The translations under genes were made by a program, and so were the position numbers. The notes under the pieces are model-generated. The model had not been told where the DNA came from. It did not search any database and saw nothing but the letters and a program-made list of their open reading frames with translations. 33,441 bases of DNA from JBJELF01 sp051879015. GTDB taxonomy: Bacteria; Bacillota; Clostridia; Lachnospirales; Lachnospiraceae. Below, piece by piece: positions 13,372 to 22,656 of this stretch (its first letter is position 1; each line of letters opens with the position of its first letter). The DNA lies in assembly GCA_051879015.1 (NCBI GenBank), contig JBJELF010000006.1, positions 1 through 33,441 on the forward strand, given 5' to 3'.

Positions 13372-15327
13372 ATGAGAGAGGAAAAATATCTCCAACTATT
13401 GGCAAAGGATTATCCAACCATGGAGTCGGCAAAAACAGAGATTATTAATCTGTCTGCTATCTGTGCGCTTCCAAAGGGAACTGAGTATTTTTTCAGTGAT
13501 TTGCATGGTGAGCATGAGGCTTTTATCCGTCTGCTGCGCAGTGCATCTGGTGTGATTCGTGCCAAAATTCGAGAGTTGTTTGACAATACCTTGACGGAAG
13601 CGGAGCAGAATCAGCTTGCCAATCTAATCTACAATCCGGAGAAGATGCTGCAGGTACTGCAATTATTTCATAAAAATAGTGCAGACTGGCAGAAAGTAAC
13701 GATTTATCGTCTGGTGACTCTGTGCAAGGAAGTAAGCTCCAAGTACACTCGCTCTAAAGTGCGAAAAAAAATGCCGCCAGAGTATGCCTATATCATCGAT
13801 GAATTATTGCATGTCAGCTATAGTGAATCTAATAAGAAATTGTATTACGGAGCCATTGTCAATTCTATTATTGATACGGATTCGGGTGATTCTTTCATCA
13901 TGGCATTATGCAATTTGATTCAGAGCTTGAGTATTGACAGTCTGCATATTATTGGAGATATTTTTGACCGTGGACCGAGACCGGATGCGATTGTCAATGA
14001 GCTGATGAAGTTTCATGATGTGGACATTCAGTGGGGAAATCACGATATGTCGTGGATGGGGGCTGCCAGCGGCAATCGGGCATTGATGGCCAATGTAGTT
14101 CGGATGGGTATCAGCTATAATACCTTTGACGGGCTGGAGGATGGCTATGGTATCAATCTCCGAGCATTGTCTGAATTTGCTTCCAGAGTTTATAAATCCG
14201 ATCCTTGTGAGCGTTTCCAGATTAAGATTTTGGATGAAAACCAGTTTGACCGCGTGGATGTGAAGCTGGCAGCAAAGATGCACAAAGCTATTGCCATCAT
14301 CCAGTTTAAGCTGGTGGGACAGCTTATTAAGCGCAATCCTGAGTTTGAGATGGACGACCGAAATGTGTTAGAACATATTGATTATGAAAAAGGTATTTAC
14401 CATGCCAACAATGGTAAAGATTATCCTTTGCTGGATACTTGCTTCCCTACGATTGATCCAAAGAATCCATTGCAGCTGACGGAGGGAGAGGAGGCATTAA
14501 TGAATTCTATAGCAGCCTCCTTCCGACATAGTGAAGTGCTTCATCGTCATATGCGTTTTATCCACTCTCATGGAAGTACATATACCTGTGTGAATTCCAA
14601 TTTGCTGTTTCATGGCTGTATCCCTATGGATGAGAATGGAGAATTTTTGAAACTGTCTATCTGCGGTGTGGAGTATGTAGGTAAAGAGATGATGGAGCAT
14701 CTGAATGAAGAGATTCACAATGCTTACTTCCTGCCTGAGGATCATCCAGACAAGCAGAGATGTCGGGATTTTATGTGGTATCTGTGGTGTGGTGCCAAGT
14801 CTCCTATGTTTGGCAAAAGCCAGCTGTCAGCTTTTGAGAATTATTTTGTGGAAGAGAAAGAAATCAAAAAAGAAATCATGAATCCTTATTATAAATTAAG
14901 CGAGAGCGAAGAAATTTGTAATAAGATTTTTAAGGAATTCGGATTAAACCCAGCAACCTCCCATATCATTAACGGTCATGTGCCGGTCAAGATTAAGGAT
15001 GGAGAAAAGCCCATCAAGGCGAATGGAAAGCTATATGTTATTGATGGAGGAATTTCTAAGGCTTATCAGAGCAAGACTGGTATAGCAGGTTATACTCTGA
15101 TTTTTAATTCCAGACATTTGGCTTTGGCAGAGCATCGAAATTATATGAATATGTCGGATTCGGAAATCAGTCATTCGCCGGAAGTGACGGTGGAGGAACC
15201 AATGCCCCATCGTATTATGATGGCGGATACGGATCAGGGGAAAAAGCTGTTAGAACAGATTGAAGATTTGAAGGCTCTTGTGCGGGCTTACCAGACAGGT
15301 GCATTAAAAGAGCAGACAAAAAAATAA
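13372..15327 (+). CDS. fbp: Fructose-1,6-bisphosphatase, class III
   Basis: 651 aa from the ATG at 13372, which has AAAAGGGGAGG upstream; the frame is open from 13234 but that part spans promoter and hairpin. The calcineurin-like metal site is clear: FFSDLHGEHEAF (D43, H45), IIGDIFDRGPRPDAI, and IQWGNHDMSWMGA, with later INGHVPVKIKDGEKP and IDGG. It hydrolyses fructose-1,6-bisphosphate to fructose-6-phosphate in gluconeogenesis and is the Firmicutes-type enzyme (Bacillus Fbp is similar in length). glgB follows 26 bases later, so the pair would turn triose-derived carbon into glycogen. Confidence 0.95.
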   Translation: MREEKYLQLLAKDYPTMESAKTEIINLSAICALPKGTEYFFSDLHGEHEAFIRLLRSASGVIRAKIRELFDNTLTEAEQNQLANLIYNPEKMLQVLQLFHKNSADWQKVTIYRLVTLCKEVSSKYTRSKVRKKMPPEYAYIIDELLHVSYSESNKKLYYGAIVNSIIDTDSGDSFIMALCNLIQSLSIDSLHIIGDIFDRGPRPDAIVNELMKFHDVDIQWGNHDMSWMGAASGNRALMANVVRMGISYNTFDGLEDGYGINLRALSEFASRVYKSDPCERFQIKILDENQFDRVDVKLAAKMHKAIAIIQFKLVGQLIKRNPEFEMDDRNVLEHIDYEKGIYHANNGKDYPLLDTCFPTIDPKNPLQLTEGEEALMNSIAASFRHSEVLHRHMRFIHSHGSTYTCVNSNLLFHGCIPMDENGEFLKLSICGVEYVGKEMMEHLNEEIHNAYFLPEDHPDKQRCRDFMWYLWCGAKSPMFGKSQLSAFENYFVEEKEIKKEIMNPYYKLSESEEICNKIFKEFGLNPATSHIINGHVPVKIKDGEKPIKANGKLYVIDGGISKAYQSKTGIAGYTLIFNSRHLALAEHRNYMNMSDSEISHSPEVTVEEPMPHRIMMADTDQGKKLLEQIEDLKALVRAYQTGALKEQTKK

Positions 15328-15353
15328 TGATATTTAGTTAAGGAGGATTTTTC

Positions 15354-17372
15354 ATGTATCGTATTTTAGCAATTGATCCACAATTAGCTCCCTATGAAAG
15401 TGATATCAACTTGAGAATGGAACGCTACCAGGCAAAGAGAGAGGAACTTCTGAAAAATCAGAGCAGTTTGTCAGAATTTGCCAATGGATTTCAGTATTTT
15501 GGTATTCATAAGGTTGATGGCGGATGGGTATATCGTGAGTGGGCTCCAGCTGCAGAGGCTTTGTATTTGATGGGTGATTTCAATGGTTGGAATCACAGAG
15601 CAAATCCCATGACCAAATTGGAAAATGGCGTATTTGAGTTAAAGTTGGAAGGTGAAAATGCTCTGTGGAGTGGCTGCAAGATTAAAACTGTGGTCATTCA
15701 TAATGGCAGAGAGAGTGAGCATATTCCGCTTTACGCAAATCGTGTGGTGCAGGATAAGAAAACTTATGCATGGTGTGCTGAAGTTTATGAGTCAGAGAAA
15801 CCGTTTGAATGGACTGATCAGAATTTTAAAGGCAGCGATGTCCCTTATATCTATGAGTGTCATGTTGGTATGGCCCAGGAAGAGGAAAAAGTAGGTTCTT
15901 ATGTGGAGTTTGCAGATAAGATACTGCCTCGTATTGTGAATTTGGGATACAATACCATTCAGATTATGGCAATTATGGAGCATCCATATTATGGTTCTTT
16001 TGGTTATCAAGTTTCTAATTTCTTTGCGGCATCATCCCGTTATGGTACGCCGGATGAGTTGAAATATCTGGTTAACAAAGCGCATGAGATGGGAATTCGT
16101 GTGCTGCTGGATGTCGTTCACTCTCATGCGGTAAGAAATACCAGTGAAGGTATCAATGAGTTTGATGGAACCACCTACCAGTTTTTCCATGATGGACCAA
16201 AGGGTGATCATCAGGCTTGGGGAACCAAACTGTTTAATTATGGCAAGAATGAAGTAATTCATTTTCTGTTGTCTAATCTGAAGTATTGGATGCATGAATA
16301 TCATTTTGATGGTTTCCGATTTGACGGTGTCACTTCTATGTTATATTTAAATCATGGTTTGGGTATTGCTTTTGATAACTATAGCAAGTATTTTTCAATG
16401 AATACTGACATTGAGGCTATCAATTATCTGCAGCTGGCTAATGAATTGATTCATGAGATTAATCCGCAAGCTATGTCTATTGCAGAGGATATGTCGGGTA
16501 TGCCAGGTATGTGTCTTCCAATCAAGGATGGAGGTATTGGTTTTGATTATCGTCTGTCTATGGGTGTGCCAGATATGTGGATTAAATTATTGAAGAATGT
16601 GCCAGATGAGTACTGGAACATCGGCAAGATGTACTATGAGTTAATCAGCCGTCGTCCAAAGGAGAAGAATATCGGTTACGCTGAGTCCCATGACCAGGCG
16701 TTGGTGGGAGATAAGACAATTATGTTCCGTCTTTGCGACAAGGAAATGTACACTGCCATGGATAAGAAATCTCAAAATATGATCATTGATCGTGGTATGG
16801 CTCTTCACAAGATGATTCGTCTGGTAACTCAATCCTTAGCAGGAGAAGGTTATCTGAATTTCATGGGCAATGAGTTTGGACATCCAGAGTGGATTGATTT
16901 TCCGCGTGAAGGCAATGGATTTAGCCATAAGTATTGCCGTCGTCAGTGGAGCTTGGTGGATAACCCATTCTTAAGATATGAGTATTTAAATAATTTTGAT
17001 CGAGAAATGAATCGCGTGACCAGAGGCAATCGTGTGTTGGCTTCCCCAAATACAATTTGTCTGCTCCAGCATGAAGACGATAAGATGTTGGCGTACAGCC
17101 GTGCCAATGTGGTGTTTGCTTTTAATTTCCATCCAACGAAATCTCAAAATGGATATTTTATTCCAGTGCCGCGTGAAGGTGAGTATGAGGTTATCTTGAC
17201 AACGGATTCCACAGAGTTTGGCGGACAAGGTCGTGTGGCTCAGTCCATCACCTATACCGCAAAGGAGGAAAATGGACGACTTGGATTCCGAGTATATATT
17301 CCAAGCAGAACAGCGATTGTGTTCCGCAAGGTAAGAGCAAAAAGGCGAAGCAAGAAAAAAGCAGCAGAGTAA
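15354..17372 (+). CDS. glgB: 1,4-alpha-glucan branching enzyme, eukaryote-like GH13 type
   Basis: 672 aa, AAGGAGG upstream of ATG. An N-terminal CBM48 domain (about 55-150: YREWAPAAEALYLMGDFNGWN) precedes a GH13 barrel with VLLDVVHSHA, nucleophile Asp in FDGFRFDGVTSMLY, acid/base Glu in MSIAEDMSGMPG and the third Asp in AESHDQALVGDKT. A C-terminal beta domain ends in a Lys/Arg-rich tail. The motifs YECHVGMAQ, NTIQIMAIMEHPYYGSFGYQ and GTKLFNYGKNEV match plant, fungal and animal branching enzymes more than classical E. coli GlgB. It forms alpha-1,6 branches in glycogen. Cotranscribed with fbp; no glgA or glgC is in view. Confidence 0.95.
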   Translation: MYRILAIDPQLAPYESDINLRMERYQAKREELLKNQSSLSEFANGFQYFGIHKVDGGWVYREWAPAAEALYLMGDFNGWNHRANPMTKLENGVFELKLEGENALWSGCKIKTVVIHNGRESEHIPLYANRVVQDKKTYAWCAEVYESEKPFEWTDQNFKGSDVPYIYECHVGMAQEEEKVGSYVEFADKILPRIVNLGYNTIQIMAIMEHPYYGSFGYQVSNFFAASSRYGTPDELKYLVNKAHEMGIRVLLDVVHSHAVRNTSEGINEFDGTTYQFFHDGPKGDHQAWGTKLFNYGKNEVIHFLLSNLKYWMHEYHFDGFRFDGVTSMLYLNHGLGIAFDNYSKYFSMNTDIEAINYLQLANELIHEINPQAMSIAEDMSGMPGMCLPIKDGGIGFDYRLSMGVPDMWIKLLKNVPDEYWNIGKMYYELISRRPKEKNIGYAESHDQALVGDKTIMFRLCDKEMYTAMDKKSQNMIIDRGMALHKMIRLVTQSLAGEGYLNFMGNEFGHPEWIDFPREGNGFSHKYCRRQWSLVDNPFLRYEYLNNFDREMNRVTRGNRVLASPNTICLLQHEDDKMLAYSRANVVFAFNFHPTKSQNGYFIPVPREGEYEVILTTDSTEFGGQGRVAQSITYTAKEENGRLGFRVYIPSRTAIVFRKVRAKRRSKKKAAE

Positions 17373-17390
17373 TAGAGTACAATATTAGAA

Positions 17391-17434
17391 ATTCCAAATG
17401 GAGCAGCGGATTTTTCCGCTGCTCCATTTGGAAT
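17391..17434. terminator. Strong terminator after glgB
   Basis: A perfect 20-bp stem (17391-17410 with 17415-17434) over a TTTT loop, with GGAGCAGCGGA as its core. Tail CTATTTGTTT. Confidence 0.85.
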
Positions 17435-17466
17435 CTATTTGTTTAGATGATATGATATCAAGGGCA

Positions 17467-17508
17467 AAAGGGCATAACTTTCATGCTTGCATGAAAATGG
17501 ATGCCTTT
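17467..17508 (-). terminator. Terminator of upp
   Basis: On the reverse strand AAAGGCAT..ATGCC with inner TTCATG/CATGAA and loop CAAG, followed by TTTTGCCC. It lies just after the upp stop and faces the glgB terminator. Confidence 0.6.
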
Positions 17509-17523
17509 GGAACTCGCATGATA

Positions 17524-18153
17524 TTATTTAGTTCCGAAGATACGGTCGCCAGCATCCCCAAGTCCTGGGCAGATGTAAGCGTTTTCATTGAGGCAGCGAT
17601 CCAATTGACCTACATAAATCTGAACATCTGGATGAGCTTTGTGCAGACGTTCCAATCCTTCTGGAGCAGCGATGATGCACATAAACTTGATGCTTTTTCC
17701 GCCATGCTGTTTGATAAAATCGACAGCAGAGACAGCGGAGCCGCCAGTCGCCAGCATTGGATCGGTGACGATGATGGTTCTCTGGTCAATTGGATGAGGC
17801 AGCTTGCAGTAGTATTCATGAGGTTCATGAGTTACTTCATCACGGTACAGACCAATATGTCCAACTTTTGCACTTGGAACAAGAGTCAGGATACCGTTTA
17901 CCATGCCAAGACCAGCTCGGAGAATTGGGACAACCGCCAATTTCTTTCCAGATACCATTGGTGTCATGCAGGTTTCGATAGGAGTTTTCACTTCTACATC
18001 CTCCAGAGGAAGGTCGCGAAGTGCTTCGTAGCCCATCAGCACCGCAATTTCTTCAATTAATTTGCGAAATTCGTTAGTGCCAGTGTTTTCATCGCGGAGC
18101 ATAGAAATTTTGTGCTTAATCAGCGGGTGATCAAAAATAGTTACATTTTCCAT
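17524..18153 (-). CDS. upp: Uracil phosphoribosyltransferase
   Basis: 209 aa, the standard length. It shows TPIETCMTPMVSGKKLAVVPILRAGLGM, HEPHEYYCKLP, the PRPP-binding loop IIVTDPMLATGGSA (about residues 128-141) and the C-terminal DAGDRIFGTK of the uracil-binding region. It makes UMP from uracil and PRPP in pyrimidine salvage. The start codon has AAAGGATGGGA upstream. Gene stands alone, convergent with glgB. Confidence 0.96.
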   Translation of the reverse strand: MENVTIFDHPLIKHKISMLRDENTGTNEFRKLIEEIAVLMGYEALRDLPLEDVEVKTPIETCMTPMVSGKKLAVVPILRAGLGMVNGILTLVPSAKVGHIGLYRDEVTHEPHEYYCKLPHPIDQRTIIVTDPMLATGGSAVSAVDFIKQHGGKSIKFMCIIAAPEGLERLHKAHPDVQIYVGQLDRCLNENAYICPGLGDAGDRIFGTK

Positions 18154-18311
18154 AGTAAAGTCCCATCCTTTGCATTATTGATAGTTTGATAATGATTCCG
18201 TCAAAGTCAAGTGTTTTCAGCAGTCAGCTAGCTGAAACAAAATATCTGACAGAATAGTTATAAGTTCTGTTCCTATTGTAATAGAAATCTAAAACAATGT
18301 AAACAAAAATT

Positions 18312-18356
18312 AAAAAAAATTGCAGCTGAATCTGCGATAAGATTTACTTTTGCAGC
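18312..18356 (-). terminator. Terminator of the LacI-type gene
   Basis: On the reverse strand GCTG...AATCT pairs with AGATTCAGC around loop TATCGC with a one-sided bulge, followed by TGCAA and T8 (18312-18319). Confidence 0.55.
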
Positions 18357-18384
18357 ATATAGAGCAATGGAAATTGATTTCCTG

Positions 18385-19401
18385 TCATTGGATATTTTCT
18401 GCAATTTTTATATTTAAGTCTAGATAAAAATATTCTTTTTCAGGTAAAATTCGGTGAGATAGATATTGGTACATAAGTTCCACCGATTTCATCCCTTGAG
18501 TGATGGGCTCTTGGCAGATTGCGGCGCTGATCGTGCCATTTTGCAGCATCTCCTTTGTTTTCTCAGGTAAATCAAAGCAGATAGCATGGATTGGTTTGGT
18601 ATGTTCTCGAAGAGCGCGGCAGCCACCGTAGACACCGCCTGCTGCAAAAAAAATGGCGTCGATTTCAGGATGATGCTGCAGCATCTCGCGGGTTTGAATA
18701 TAACTTTCCAGCTCATCATCCTCATTTTCCCGAATTTCCACAATCTGCATTTGGGGAAATTTGCGCTGAAGACATTCCTGAAAGCCGCGGATGCGCTCAC
18801 TGTGACATAAAATATTTTCATAGCCGGACAAAATTCCGATGGAGCCAGTACCTCCTGTAATAAGTCCTATCAATCCTGCGGCTGTCTGACCTGAGCGGAA
18901 AAAGTCGCTGCCGACGTAGCAGAGGCGGCCGCAGGATTCAATGTCCGTGTTGACGGTGATGACAGGAATCCCGTAGTCGGAGACAAGCTGATTGATGCGG
19001 GCAGCGATGGAAAAATCATTGCAGGGTGAGATGACGAGACCGCCAATATCCTGTTGGAGGAGCTTTTCAATGCTGATTAACTGACTTTCGGGGGTAGCTT
19101 TGACATTTTGAATGAGAACTTCACAGCCGAAAGATTGAAGATGAGATGCCTGAACCTCTACACCAGTGATGACATCGTTAAAAAAGGTATTTCCATTGCC
19201 GTTTAAAATGACTCCGATGCGAATTTTATTTTTTTGTCCTGAGAGAGCTCGAGCTACATCGTTGGTTTTGTAGCCAGTTTCTTCAACAAGTTTCCAAATA
19301 CGGGCCTCTGTGTCACTGTTTACGCCGCCGCGCTTATTTAGGACTCGGTCAACGGTGCCGCGTGAGACACCAGCTAAATTGGCAAGTTCTTTGATGGTCA
19401 T
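18385..19401 (-). CDS. LacI-family sugar-responsive regulator
   Basis: 338 aa from the ATG at 19399-19401, with GAGGGGAG upstream; the frame extends 16 codons further but over operator-like DNA. Residues 1-50 are a LacI HTH (MTIKELANLAGVSRGTVDRVLNKRG, hinge NDVARALSGQKN). The rest is a periplasmic-binding-protein-like sensor of the Peripla_BP_4 type (IRIGVILNGNGNTFFNDVITGVE, NTDIESCGRLCYVGSDFFRSGQTAAGLI), usual for sugar ligands. The half-site CGTGCT/AGCACG occurs in its own upstream DNA and as a perfect palindrome before the isomerase operon at 23956, so that operon is the probable target. The effector is unknown. Confidence 0.9.
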   Translation of the reverse strand: MTIKELANLAGVSRGTVDRVLNKRGGVNSDTEARIWKLVEETGYKTNDVARALSGQKNKIRIGVILNGNGNTFFNDVITGVEVQASHLQSFGCEVLIQNVKATPESQLISIEKLLQQDIGGLVISPCNDFSIAARINQLVSDYGIPVITVNTDIESCGRLCYVGSDFFRSGQTAAGLIGLITGGTGSIGILSGYENILCHSERIRGFQECLQRKFPQMQIVEIRENEDDELESYIQTREMLQHHPEIDAIFFAAGGVYGGCRALREHTKPIHAICFDLPEKTKEMLQNGTISAAICQEPITQGMKSVELMYQYLSHRILPEKEYFYLDLNIKIAENIQ

Positions 19402-19424
19402 GATGATTCTCCCCTCAGTAATAT

Positions 19425-19473
19425 CCGTGCTTTTACCGTGCTTAGGCACACTGCGAGGATAACCATAGCACGG
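19425..19473. promoter_or_regulatory. Candidate operator half-sites upstream of the LacI-type gene
   Basis: CCGTGCT at 19425-19431 and 19436-19442, AGCACGG at 19467-19473, and the palindrome GTGCTTAGGCAC at 19438-19449. They share the CGTGCT half-site with the palindrome at 23921-23934. No half-sites abut head to head here, so binding would be weaker or looped; autoregulation is inferred. Confidence 0.45.
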
Positions 19474-19641
19474 AAAGAATCAAATGTCAACGGTTATACT
19501 ATATTTTTACTTATTTTTTCAATAAGAATGATTTTAGACTTTACATTTCCTACATATAATAAGCCCAGATATCAAGTGATATCGCAGGATGACAAAAGGT
19601 TATTCTTGAAAATATTGTTCTATTTTGGAGGAAATGTTATT

Positions 19642-21288
19642 ATGAACAAGAACAAGAGATTACAGCGTATTCTTAGTCCAATGGTGGCTGGGGCTATGAT
19701 GATTTCTGCATTAGCAGGATGCTCAGCAGGTAATGGTGCGGACAAAGAAGAGAGCACAAGTTCTCAGGCGGTGAATACACAGGAGGCTACCAGTGCTGAA
19801 GTGCAGTCTACTGACGCAGAGAGCATGGATGCTGTGGAGGTAATTGATACCAATACTAGCCAGACACCGAAATATGTATTTTTGTTCATCGGTGATGGTA
19901 TGACTTACTCTCAGTTTCAGTTAGCTTCTTCTTATTTGGGCGCAATGGAAGATGAAAAGAGTGATGATATTCTTGACGGTACCGTTGCTTTAAATTTTAT
20001 GCAATTTGAGAATCAGGGAAATGCTACCACTTATGATTCTACTTCTTTCTGTCCAGATTCGGCATCGACAGCAACTTCAATTGCATCAGGATTTAAAACC
20101 TATTCTGGTGTCATCAATATGGATGAGAGCAAGACAATTAGCTTTACAACATTGGCGGAGCAGCTAAGAGATGAGACAAACTACAAGATTGGTGTTGTTT
20201 CATCAGTAAATTTAAATCATGCTACACCAGCAGCTTTTTATGCTCATCAGGCAAGCAGAAATAGTTACTATGAGATTGGTTTGGAATTGATTGACAGTGA
20301 TTTTGATTATTTTGCAGGCGGTGGATTGTTAAAGCCAACTGGAGCGGATGGAGATCAGACTGATTTGTATGAATTGGCTGCAGAGGCAGGATATACGGTT
20401 GTTCGCACTCAGGCAGAGGCGGAGAGCTTAACTGCAGAAGCTGGAAAGGCACTTATTGTTACAGAAAATTTGGCAGACAGCGATTCTTTAAGCTATGAAA
20501 TTGACCGTGCAGAGGATGAATGGGCATTGGCTGATTATGTGGCTAAGGGTGTTGAGATGCTGGACGGTGATGACGGATTTTTCTTGATGTGTGAGGGCGG
20601 CAAGATTGACTGGGCCTGCCATGCAAATGATGCTGGAACAGTAATTAAGGATGTGTTGGCATTGGCTGATGCTGTTCAAGTAGCTGTTGATTTCGCAGCG
20701 GAACATCCAGATGAGACTTTGATTCTGGTAACGGGAGACCATGAGACAGGTGGTTTGTCCATCGGTTTTGCAGGAACAGACTATGATACTTATTTGGACA
20801 ATATTCAGAATCAGAAGATTTCTTATGCAAAGTATGATGCAGATTATGTAGAAGGTTATGTAGAGAATGGTACTTCTTTCGAGGATGCGATGATAGATGT
20901 ACAGGAATTGTTCGGATTAATTTTGCCTGAAAATGCAGCAGATGGTGACAATGAGACTTTAATTTTAACTGAGTATGAAACAGAACAGCTGAGAGAAGCT
21001 TATGAATTGACAATGAATGGTTATGCAAAGGATACGGAAGGAAATACCGTGCAGACAGAGGGTGAATACATCAGTTATGGTACTTATACCCCATTCTCGG
21101 TTACAGTTACTCATTTGCTGAACAATAAATCTGGTATCAATTTTTCTTCTTATGCTCATACTGGTTTGCCGGCTGCTGTTTTTGCCCAGGGTGTTGGTTC
21201 AGAAAACTTTGGGGGTGCATATGACAATACAGATATCCATGATAAATTAATTCAATTATTCGGATTGAAGGATTATACGCAATCTTGA
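19642..21288 (+). CDS. phoA: Lipoprotein alkaline phosphatase
   Basis: 548 aa from the ATG at 19642, with TTTTGGAGGA nine bases upstream; the frame is open for 68 more codons that look non-coding. A lipoprotein signal ends in LAGC with Cys27, followed by a Ser/Thr-rich tether (28-70). The PhoA core has FLFIGDGM for metal binding, CPDSASTATSIASGFKT with the nucleophilic Ser, MCEGGKIDWACHAND, and VTGDHETGGLSIGF, with late AHTGLPAAVFAQG holding the last metal His. It releases phosphate from organic esters outside the membrane. It diverges from the LacI-type gene; no clear PhoP box was found. The YibE/F gene follows 34 bases on. Confidence 0.9.
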   Translation: MNKNKRLQRILSPMVAGAMMISALAGCSAGNGADKEESTSSQAVNTQEATSAEVQSTDAESMDAVEVIDTNTSQTPKYVFLFIGDGMTYSQFQLASSYLGAMEDEKSDDILDGTVALNFMQFENQGNATTYDSTSFCPDSASTATSIASGFKTYSGVINMDESKTISFTTLAEQLRDETNYKIGVVSSVNLNHATPAAFYAHQASRNSYYEIGLELIDSDFDYFAGGGLLKPTGADGDQTDLYELAAEAGYTVVRTQAEAESLTAEAGKALIVTENLADSDSLSYEIDRAEDEWALADYVAKGVEMLDGDDGFFLMCEGGKIDWACHANDAGTVIKDVLALADAVQVAVDFAAEHPDETLILVTGDHETGGLSIGFAGTDYDTYLDNIQNQKISYAKYDADYVEGYVENGTSFEDAMIDVQELFGLILPENAADGDNETLILTEYETEQLREAYELTMNGYAKDTEGNTVQTEGEYISYGTYTPFSVTVTHLLNNKSGINFSSYAHTGLPAAVFAQGVGSENFGGAYDNTDIHDKLIQLFGLKDYTQS

Positions 21289-21322
21289 AACAATGCAGTT
21301 TTATAGTAAAGGTTAAGGAAAC

Positions 21323-22459
21323 ATGGAAGGAATAAAACAAAAGCGGGCATGGATGTCAATTTTGGTGTGCCTGGTTATGATTGGAATTTTGTTGGTGCTT
21401 CCTACAGGCTATGAAAATGCCAGTGCGTCAAAGTGGGATGGAGCGGAACGAGTCTCAGCAAAGGTGATTGCGGTGGATAATACCACCGTAATCAACACTG
21501 GCTTGGTGCAGTCAGGTGACCAGGAGTGTCAGGTCACGATTCTTGGAGGCAGTCACAAGGGCGAGACTTACTGGGCCTCCAACATACTGCAAGGCTCACT
21601 CGAATCGGATAAAATTTATGAGGAAGGAGACCGTGCTCTAGTCTTGGTGAGCCAAAAGGAAGGAAATGTTGTCTCAGTCAGTATGATTGACCATTATCGA
21701 TTGGATCTGGAAATTGTTTTGCTGGGCGTATTTTTTCTGTTTCTGATTTTATTTGCAGGATGGACGGGAGTGCGAGCAATTTTATCTTTTGTGTTATCAA
21801 TTTTGATGATTTGGAAGGTGTTGGTTCCTTGTTGTTTGAATGGAGCAGAACCAATTCTGGTGGGCGGTGTTGTAACGGCAGTATTGACACTGATGATTAT
21901 TGCTTTGGTTTTTGGATTTGACCGGCGATGCTGGGCGGCAACAACGGGAGCGATGGCAGGTCTTGGGTTGACTTGTGTGCTTGGAATTATCTGTACAAGT
22001 ACATTTCGTATTCAGGGAGCAGTTATGTCTTTTTCCGAGACTTTATTATACAGTGGTTATCAAAACCTGGATTTGACACGAATTTTTATGGCGAGTGTCT
22101 TTATTGGTTCTTCTGGAGCTATGATGGATTTGACTGTAGATATCACGGCTGCAGTCTATGAAGTGGTGCAGAAGCGTCCGGATCTGTCTAAGTGGGAGGC
22201 TGTGAAGTCAGGGCTCAATGTGGGACGAGCAGCTATGGGTACGATGACTACGACATTGCTTTTGGCTTATTCTGGTGGATATATCGCTCTTTTGATGGTG
22301 TTTATGGCACAGGGAACACCAATGATCAATATTTTAAATTATAAATATGTTACCTCGGAAATAGTTCACACTTTGGTTGGATCGTTTGGATTGGTGCTGG
22401 CAGCTCCGCTGACTGCATTGACGGCTGGATTTTTTCTAGCTGGAAGGAAACATATCTAA
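21323..22459 (+). CDS. YibE/F-family membrane protein
   Basis: 378 aa. An N-terminal membrane anchor (about 9-27) is followed by an extracytoplasmic beta-rich domain (about 40-125: VSAKVIAVDN, QECQVTILGGSHKGE) and then seven or so membrane helices. The family signature lies at FMASVFIGSSGAMMDLTVDITAAVYEV and in MGTMTTTLLLAYSGGYIALLMVFM. The family is conserved in Firmicutes, with a proposed transport role but no proven substrate. AAGGAAAC precedes the ATG. Probably cotranscribed with the alkaline phosphatase. Confidence 0.9.
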   Translation: MEGIKQKRAWMSILVCLVMIGILLVLPTGYENASASKWDGAERVSAKVIAVDNTTVINTGLVQSGDQECQVTILGGSHKGETYWASNILQGSLESDKIYEEGDRALVLVSQKEGNVVSVSMIDHYRLDLEIVLLGVFFLFLILFAGWTGVRAILSFVLSILMIWKVLVPCCLNGAEPILVGGVVTAVLTLMIIALVFGFDRRCWAATTGAMAGLGLTCVLGIICTSTFRIQGAVMSFSETLLYSGYQNLDLTRIFMASVFIGSSGAMMDLTVDITAAVYEVVQKRPDLSKWEAVKSGLNVGRAAMGTMTTTLLLAYSGGYIALLMVFMAQGTPMINILNYKYVTSEIVHTLVGSFGLVLAAPLTALTAGFFLAGRKHI

Positions 22460-22528
22460 CATTGTTTTGAAAGGGGCAGCGATACGGTACCTTTCTCTCA
22501 TGTAGAGTATAGAAAAATAAGTTAGATA

Positions 22529-22572
22529 AAAAGCGACGGAAGAAATATTACATTTCTAACTGTCGTTTTTTT
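22529..22572 (+). terminator. Terminator after the YibE/F gene
   Basis: AAAGCGAC pairs with GTCGTTT, an internal loop follows, then AGAAAT/ATTTCT (22541-22546, 22552-22557); a T7 run forms the tail. Confidence 0.75.
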
Positions 22573-22592
22573 GCTTGTAATAGAGCGAATGA

Positions 22593-22620
22593 TTGCTAAA
22601 AAGATAGGTTATGCTATAAT
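22593..22620 (+). promoter_or_regulatory. Promoter of the pyridoxal kinase gene
   Basis: TTGCTA (22593-22598), 16-base spacer, and TATAAT (22615-22620) preceded by TGC, an extended -10. Confidence 0.75.
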
Positions 22621-22656
22621 GATGTGGAATGTAAGTCTAAAGGAGTGAACTGATAT

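Noticed and set aside
17398..18060. 220-aa forward frame opposite upp
   Set aside because: It is the mirror of the well-conserved upp gene and starts inside the glgB terminator.
19540..19554. PhoP box (TTTACA/CCTACA) before the alkaline phosphatase
   Set aside because: Only two imperfect repeats with a nine-base period, not the expected eleven.
19438..19641. 68-codon N-terminal extension of the alkaline phosphatase
   Set aside because: The lipoprotein signal at 19642 with GGAGGA upstream is the natural start; the extension has no ribosome site and overlaps operator-like DNA.
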